DNA of 10,342 nt, from contig JAFUWR010000223.1 of the NCBI GenBank assembly GCA_017471125.1, positions 1-10,342 on the forward strand. The letters are read 5' to 3'. The notes beneath the pieces were generated by a model. It was not told the DNA's origin. It saw only the letters and a list, made by a program, of their open reading frames with translations, and searched no databases. How positions within the stretch are numbered: position 1 is the stretch's first letter; each line of letters opens with the position of its first letter. Position numbers and translations under genes: made by a program. Positions 6,826 to 10,342 of this stretch are shown piece by piece. Source of the stretch: Clostridia bacterium (lineage in GTDB: Bacteria > Bacillota > Clostridia > Christensenellales > Aristaeellaceae).

Positions 6826-7655
6826 TCGAGATCGTCAACCTGACCAAGCGCTTCGGCGACTTCACGGCGGTGGACCATTTGAACCTGACGGTCCAGACCG
6901 GCGAGTTCTTCGGCCTGCTGGGTCCCAACGGCGCGGGCAAGACCACCACCATCTCCATGCTGTCCACGGTGCTGCTGCCCTCGGAGGGGGAGATCCGCAT
7001 CGACGGCGTGAAGCTGGACCGCAAGGCGTCCCAGCAGAAGCGCAAGCTGAGCGTCATCACCCAGGAGTACTCCATGCGCCAGGACATGAACATGGACGAG
7101 GTCATGGAGTACCAAGGGCGGCTCTACTTCCTGCCGAAGAAGGTCATCCGGCAAAAGACCGACGAGCTCTTGGAGTTCGCGGGCCTGTTGGAGTTCCGGC
7201 ACCGCACGGTGCGGCACCTGTCCGGCGGCATGAAGCGCAAGCTGATGATCTGCCGGGCGCTGATGATCGAGCCGGAGATATTGCTCCTGGACGAGCCGAC
7301 GGCGGGCATGGACGCGCTTTCACGGCGGCAGATGTGGAACCTGCTGCGCCGGGTCAACTCGGATAAGATGACCATCGTGCTGACCACCCACTACATGGAG
7401 GAGGCCCAGGCCCTCTGCGGCCGGGTGGCGCTCATCAACCGCGGCAAGCTGCAAAAGCTGGACACGCCTGACGACCTGATCCGGGAGCTCGGCCCCTTCG
7501 CCGTGGACGAGACCGCCGAGGACACGCTGTCGAGCCGCTACTTCCACGACCGGGACGAGGCCATCGCCTATCTCTCCCGGTCCGGCCCCGGCGCGACCCT
7601 CCGGGCCACGACCCTCGAGGACGTGTTCGTGGACTGCGCGGGGCGAAAACTCTGA
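6822..7655 (+). CDS. ABC transporter ATP-binding protein, DrrA-like
   Basis: A 277-residue cytoplasmic ATPase that would power the ABC-2 permease encoded next. All nucleotide-binding elements are present: Walker A GPNGAGKTT (34-42), Q-loop Gln81, signature LSGGM (133-137), Walker B ILLLDEP (153-159) and H-loop His190. The C-terminal tail with TLEDVFVDCAGR (264-275) is typical of the DrrA/export group of ABC-2 ATPases. This argues for export rather than uptake, but substrate cannot be read from the sequence. Its ATG overlaps the cobI stop by four bases, tying it to the tetrapyrrole operon by translational coupling. Alternatives are a drug or lipid exporter that only shares the transcript. Confidence 0.93.
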   Translation: MIEIVNLTKRFGDFTAVDHLNLTVQTGEFFGLLGPNGAGKTTTISMLSTVLLPSEGEIRIDGVKLDRKASQQKRKLSVITQEYSMRQDMNMDEVMEYQGRLYFLPKKVIRQKTDELLEFAGLLEFRHRTVRHLSGGMKRKLMICRALMIEPEILLLDEPTAGMDALSRRQMWNLLRRVNSDKMTIVLTTHYMEEAQALCGRVALINRGKLQKLDTPDDLIRELGPFAVDETAEDTLSSRYFHDRDEAIAYLSRSGPGATLRATTLEDVFVDCAGRKL

Positions 7656-7671
7656 GAAGAAGAGGGCAAAA

Positions 7672-8403
7672 ATGGGCATCATCACCGTTCTCTGGGAAAA
7701 GTGGGTGGAATTTCGCCGCGACTTCTACAAGATCACCGTCGCGGCGATGATCTCCCCGCTGATGTACCTCATCATATTCGGCATGGGCATACAGACCACG
7801 TCCCACGGCGAGCCGTACCTGCGCTTCCTGATCCCCGGCATCGTGGCGATGGCGACGATGACGGGCGCTTTCGGCGCCATCGCCCAGTCCATGAGCGTCC
7901 AGCGGCTGTACGAAAAGGCGCTGGACCAGATCATGGTGTCGCCCACCCCGCTGTGGCAGTTCATACTGGGCCAGGTCATCGGCGGGAGCCTCCGCGGCAT
8001 GTACGCGGGCGGCGTGATATTGCTGCTGACCCTGCCCATCCGCACGGACCTGACCTTCAACGGCCTGTCCGTGCTCATCATGTTTTTGAACGGCACGGTG
8101 TTTTCGACCATCGCGCTGGTGCTGTCGTTTTTGGCCAAGAGCTACACCGACGCGCCGCGCTACACGTCCTACATCATCATGCCCATGTCCTTTCTGTGCA
8201 ACACGTTCTTTTCCACCGACCAGATGCCCGCGGGGTTTAGGCAGGTGATCGCGCTGCTGCCGCTGTCCCAGGCCAGCGCCATGCTGCGGTCGGTGGCCTA
8301 TGGGGAAGCGCCGGGCGCGTTCGGGTTTTGCGTGCTGGCGGTGTACCTTGTGGTGTTCGGCACCATCTCCGTGGTGTTTATATATAGGAAGAAAAACCTG
8401 TGA
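7672..8403 (+). CDS. ABC-2 type transporter permease
   Basis: A 243-residue integral membrane protein with about six hydrophobic segments (roughly 21-39, 51-75, 98-120, 128-155, 165-183 and 217-237). The arrangement and the late MPMSFLCNTFFSTDQMPAGF (170-189) followed by LPLSQASAMLR match the ABC-2/DrrB permease family. It should form the membrane channel with the ATPase encoded 16 bases upstream, two copies of each. AGAGGG precedes the ATG by five bases. The substrate is unknown. The neighbourhood suggests a tetrapyrrole, a metal-tetrapyrrole or something delivered to the surface protein encoded next, but this is inference. Confidence 0.92.
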   Translation: MGIITVLWEKWVEFRRDFYKITVAAMISPLMYLIIFGMGIQTTSHGEPYLRFLIPGIVAMATMTGAFGAIAQSMSVQRLYEKALDQIMVSPTPLWQFILGQVIGGSLRGMYAGGVILLLTLPIRTDLTFNGLSVLIMFLNGTVFSTIALVLSFLAKSYTDAPRYTSYIIMPMSFLCNTFFSTDQMPAGFRQVIALLPLSQASAMLRSVAYGEAPGAFGFCVLAVYLVVFGTISVVFIYRKKNL

Positions 8404-8414
8404 GGAGGCGGACC

Positions 8415-9431
8415 ATGCGCAGGATATTGCTGGCGCTGTGCGCCTTTTTGCTGTTGACGCCCGCGGCTCGGGCGGTGACGGTCATCGGGGGCGGGGACGA
8501 CGCGCCGTCCAGGGTCGCCGAGGCCAAGGCCGCCGCGTCGGAGGTGACCGTGGGGCACTACGGCATGACGCCCATCCCCGGCAGCCTGGTGGCCGACGGG
8601 GACTACGACGTGAAGTTCGAGTCCAGCTCGCCGTTCTTCAAGATCATCAAGGCCACGCTCCACGTGGCGGGCGGCGGGATGACCGCGGACATCGTCATCG
8701 GCTCGGAGAGCTACGACGCCGTGCGGATGGACGCGGAGATACCGGGCAGGGCGTCAAACGGCGCGACCACGTTCACCATCCCCGTGCCCGCCTTAAACCA
8801 GCCCTTCGCCTGCGCGGCCCACAGCGTGAAGCGGGACATGTGGTACGACCGGCAGCTCTTGGCGGACGCATCGTCCCTGCCCGAGGGGGCGCTGGGCTTC
8901 GACCTGCCGGATTACGAGGTGCTGGACAAGGCGCTCAGGGCCTACGGCGACGACGCGCCCGAGGCGTCTGCGCCCGCGGCGCAGGCGGTGGAGCCCGCGG
9001 CGGTGGACCTGCCCGACGGGGAGTACTCCATCGAGGTCAACCTGTCCGGCGGCAGCGGCCGGGCCAGCGTGTCCTCGCCCACGCTGCTGACGGTGAAGGA
9101 CGGCCGGGCCTGGGCGCGGCTCTTGTGGTCCAGCGCCTACTACGACTACATGCTCCTTGGCGGCGCGCGCTATGAGAACACGTCGGACGGCGGCAACTCC
9201 GTCTTCGACATCCCCGTGGCGGCGCTGGATACGCCGTTCGCGGTGATCGCCGACACCACGGCCATGGGCGACCCGGTGGAGATCGAGTACCAGCTGACGT
9301 TCTACGCCGAGTCCATCGGCGACCGCAGCCAGGTGCCCCAGGAGGCGGCGATGCAGGTGCTGACGATCTCGCTGATCGTCATCGTCGTAGGCGGGGTGCT
9401 CAACCATTTCGTCAAGAGGAGGAGGCGCTGA
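8415..9431 (+). CDS. Exported, membrane-anchored protein with two NEAT-like beta domains
   Basis: A 338-residue protein. The ATG at 8415 follows GAGGAGG by six bases; it opens a signal peptide (MRRILLALCAFLLL, probable cleavage after ARA, residue 20). A C-terminal hydrophobic segment (about 313-333) is followed by KRRRR, so the bulk lies outside the cell on a single anchor. Two domains resemble each other: about 59-155 and 198-300. Both begin DG(D/E)Y, carry an S-x(2)-Y-D core (S97-D101; S240-D244) and contain F-x-IPV-x-AL-x(2)-PFA (120-132; 264-276). The second reads TLLTVKDGRAWARL then a YDY, which recalls NEAT heme-binding domains; the first ends MWYDRQLL. The Tyr-x3-Tyr heme motif is not evident, so heme binding is unproven. 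An Ala/Pro-rich linker (181-197) joins them. Its place between the transporter and sirC suggests binding of a tetrapyrrole, iron or a related ligand. Confidence 0.85.
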   Translation: MRRILLALCAFLLLTPAARAVTVIGGGDDAPSRVAEAKAAASEVTVGHYGMTPIPGSLVADGDYDVKFESSSPFFKIIKATLHVAGGGMTADIVIGSESYDAVRMDAEIPGRASNGATTFTIPVPALNQPFACAAHSVKRDMWYDRQLLADASSLPEGALGFDLPDYEVLDKALRAYGDDAPEASAPAAQAVEPAAVDLPDGEYSIEVNLSGGSGRASVSSPTLLTVKDGRAWARLLWSSAYYDYMLLGGARYENTSDGGNSVFDIPVAALDTPFAVIADTTAMGDPVEIEYQLTFYAESIGDRSQVPQEAAMQVLTISLIVIVVGGVLNHFVKRRRR

Positions 9432-9433
9432 AG

Positions 9434-9907
9434 ATGGCGGAATATCCGTGGTTTCCCGTGTTCATCGACCTGTCCGACCGGCGCGCGCTGGTGGTGGGGG
9501 CCGGGAAGGTGGCCGCCCGCCGGGTGGCGACGCTGACGAAGTTCTGCGCCCACGTGGACGTGGTCGGCCCCCGGGTGGACCCGACCGTGGAGCGCGAGGT
9601 GCTGGCCGGGCGGGTGACGCTGTACCGGCGCGTGTTCGAGCCCGCCGACCTGGACGGCAGGGACGTGGTGATCGCCGCCACCGACGACGCGGCCGTCAAC
9701 GCCGCGATCGCCGAGGCGTGCCGCAAGCGCGGCATCCCCGTCAACGTGTCCAGCGACAGGACCCTCTGCGACTTCTACTTCCCCGGCGTGGCCGTGGACG
9801 GCGACGTGGCCGTCGGCGTCACCGCCAGTGGCCGTGGCCATCGGCGAGCGAAGGAGGTCACGAACCGGATCAGGGCGATGATCGAGGGAACAGGGATTAG
9901 GGATTAG
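9434..9907 (+). CDS. sirC: Precorrin-2 dehydrogenase (sirohydrochlorin synthase), SirC/CysG-N type
   Basis: A 157-residue NAD-dependent enzyme expected to oxidise precorrin-2 to sirohydrochlorin, precursor of siroheme and of cobalamin by the anaerobic route. Residues 18-30 are the Rossmann motif (ALVVGAGKVAARR); VIAATDDAAVN (79-89) and LCDFYFPGV (111-119) are family signatures. It starts after GAGGAGGAGG with an eight-base gap, two bases past the previous stop. It lacks a C-terminal methyltransferase, which CobA supplies here. Two oddities: my alignment to E. coli CysG places Ser107 at the catalytic Asp104, with Asp108 next to it, and the usual S-G-x-S-P near the end is SGRGH (132-136). The last residues and the stop codon are written by a heptamer repeat (9886-9907). 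Function is likely but the variant site leaves some doubt. Confidence 0.9.
   Translation: MAEYPWFPVFIDLSDRRALVVGAGKVAARRVATLTKFCAHVDVVGPRVDPTVEREVLAGRVTLYRRVFEPADLDGRDVVIAATDDAAVNAAIAEACRKRGIPVNVSSDRTLCDFYFPGVAVDGDVAVGVTASGRGHRRAKEVTNRIRAMIEGTGIRD
9886..9907 (+). repeat. Heptamer array overlapping the end of sirC
   Basis: GGGAACA (9886-9892), GGGATTA (9893-9899) and GGGATTA (9900-9906) followed by G. Read in the sirC frame it encodes the final Gly-Thr-Gly-Ile-Arg-Asp and the TAG stop. The last two units plus GAAA match the copy at 141-158 base for base. Confidence 0.75.
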
Positions 9908-9912
9908 AAAGA

Positions 9913-9941
9913 CCGTAGGGGCGCTGCCCTCAGCGCCCGCC
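9913..9941 (+). repeat. GC-rich palindromic repeat, copy 1
   Basis: The unit opens CCGTAG and ends CGCCCGCC. GGGCGCTG (9919-9926) pairs with CAGCGCCC (9931-9938) around the loop CCCT. No U-tract follows, so by itself it is a weak terminator, but its position just after sirC could let it protect the 3' end of the operon transcript. Confidence 0.8.
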
Positions 9942-9945
9942 TGGA

Positions 9946-9979
9946 GGGAACAGGGAACAGGCAACAGGGAACAGGAATA
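9946..9979 (+). repeat. Heptamer array between palindromic copies
   Basis: GGGAACA, GGGAACA, GGCAACA, GGGAACA and a final GGAATA, evenly spaced by seven bases. The occasional GGC in place of GGG is the same variation seen in the array at 5971-6000, where the units are GGSAGTA. Confidence 0.8.
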
Positions 9980-9980
9980 C

Positions 9981-10009
9981 CCGTAGGGGCGCTGCCCCCA
10001 GCGCCCGCC
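9981..10009 (+). repeat. GC-rich palindromic repeat, copy 2
   Basis: Identical to copy 1 except for one loop base: GGGCGCTG (9987-9994), loop CCCC, CAGCGCCC (9999-10006), with the same CCGTAG head and CGCC tail. Confidence 0.8.
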
Positions 10010-10010
10010 C

Positions 10011-10038
10011 CCGTAGGGGCGCCGTTTCGGCGCCCGCC
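10011..10038 (+). repeat. GC-rich palindromic repeat, copy 3
   Basis: Same head and tail as copies 1 and 2, directly abutting copy 2. The stem is GGGCGCCG (10017-10024) with CGGCGCCC (10028-10035) and loop TTT. The change of CTG/CAG to CCG/CGG is compensated on both sides, so pairing is kept. Confidence 0.8.
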
Positions 10039-10085
10039 CGAATGAGGTCGTCACCCCCAATTCTTTACCCACACATAATATCCCG

Positions 10086-10101
10086 AACAGACCCATCTGT
10101 T
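10086..10101. promoter_or_regulatory. Possible operator upstream of the XRE regulator
   Basis: AACAGA-CCCA-TCTGTT is a perfect 6+6 base inverted repeat, 41 bases before the ATG of the helix-turn-helix gene. Such sites are common targets of the regulator encoded next to them. No clear -35/-10 pair could be fixed in 10039-10142; CATAAT at 10075-10080 is only a weak -10 candidate. Otherwise nothing is seen in this stretch. Confidence 0.35.
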
Positions 10102-10142
10102 ACGATCTACCCAACGAACACCACAAAAGGCGAGGCATACCC

Positions 10143-10342
10143 ATGCAGAGATTCAGCGAACAACTGACAGAGGCCCGGAAGGCGAAGGGCATGACCCAGG
10201 CGGAGCTGGCGACGGCGGCGGAGGTGTCGCGGCAGACGGTATCGAGCTGGGAGACGGGCCGCACGCGGCCGGACGTGGAGATGGCGCGGCGGCTGTCGGA
10301 GCTGCTGGGGCAGGATCTGGTGCAGTCGGCGGAGGCGCTGCC
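10143..10342 (+). CDS. XRE-family transcriptional regulator, 5' part
   Basis: The first 66 codons of a DNA-binding protein cut by the window end. Residues about 3-56 form a Cro/C1-type helix-turn-helix: L8-x2-ARKAKGMTQAELA-x3-EVSRQTVSSWETGRTRPD, then ARRLSELLG. The helices around TQAELA and SRQTVSSWE are the usual DNA-contact pair. The ATG at 10143 is preceded by GAGG with a seven-base gap. The missing C-terminal part would decide the subtype (for example with a Cupin or membrane domain). Whether it controls the tetrapyrrole operon is unknown; it reads in the same direction after a 235-base repeat-filled gap and so is probably a separate unit. Confidence 0.88.
   Translation, partial: MQRFSEQLTEARKAKGMTQAELATAAEVSRQTVSSWETGRTRPDVEMARRLSELLGQDLVQSAEAL

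Noticed and set aside
9911..10038. CRISPR array
   Set aside because: Three palindromic copies with irregular, repeat-filled gaps (39 bases and 1 base), no unique spacers and no cas genes.

Overview
The window looks like the chromosome of a GC-rich, probably anaerobic member of the Clostridia (Firmicutes), such as an uncultured gut lineage. This is an inference from strong GGAGG-type ribosome binding sites, AT-rich sigma-A-type promoters between GC-rich genes, a CobA-HemD fusion typical of Clostridia, and a secreted protein with repeated CxxC motifs. No 16S or other phylogenetic marker is present.

Left part (1-2420, minus strand). Bases 1-21 hold the first seven codons of a gene that leaves the window. 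It is followed by about 190 bases without a gene, which carry a heptamer repeat and the terminator of the next gene. A large gene (214-2325) encodes a 703-residue exported protein with a signal peptide, a Pro/Glu-rich spacer, five tandem zinc-ribbon-like units and a C-terminal domain I do not recognise. Its promoter lies back to back with that of the tetrapyrrole operon.

Central part (2488-9907, plus strand). An apparent operon for tetrapyrrole synthesis starts from a good sigma-A promoter. The order is hemB, hemC, cobA-hemD fusion, cobI/cbiL, ABC ATPase, ABC-2 permease, an exported membrane-anchored protein with two NEAT-like beta domains, and a precorrin-2 dehydrogenase (sirC type). HemB, HemC and HemD turn 5-aminolevulinate into uroporphyrinogen III. 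CobA methylates this to precorrin-2. SirC oxidises precorrin-2 to sirohydrochlorin, and CobI/CbiL adds the C20 methyl group on the route to the corrin ring. The set points to cobalamin and/or siroheme rather than protoheme. hemA, hemL, the cobalt chelatase and later cbi genes are not in the window. The ATPase gene overlaps cobI by four bases, and the permease, NEAT-like and sirC genes follow with gaps of 2-16 bases. The transporter and surface protein are therefore probably part of the same transcript. Their role is the most interesting open question here.

Right part (9886-10342). The end of sirC runs into repetitive sequence: heptamer arrays and three copies of a roughly 29-base GC-rich palindrome. 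A possible operator follows, then the start of an XRE-family regulator cut by the window end. Related heptamer arrays also occur at 141-155 and, as a large inverted repeat, between cobA-hemD and cobI (5971-6098). The genome therefore seems to carry a family of small interspersed repeats.
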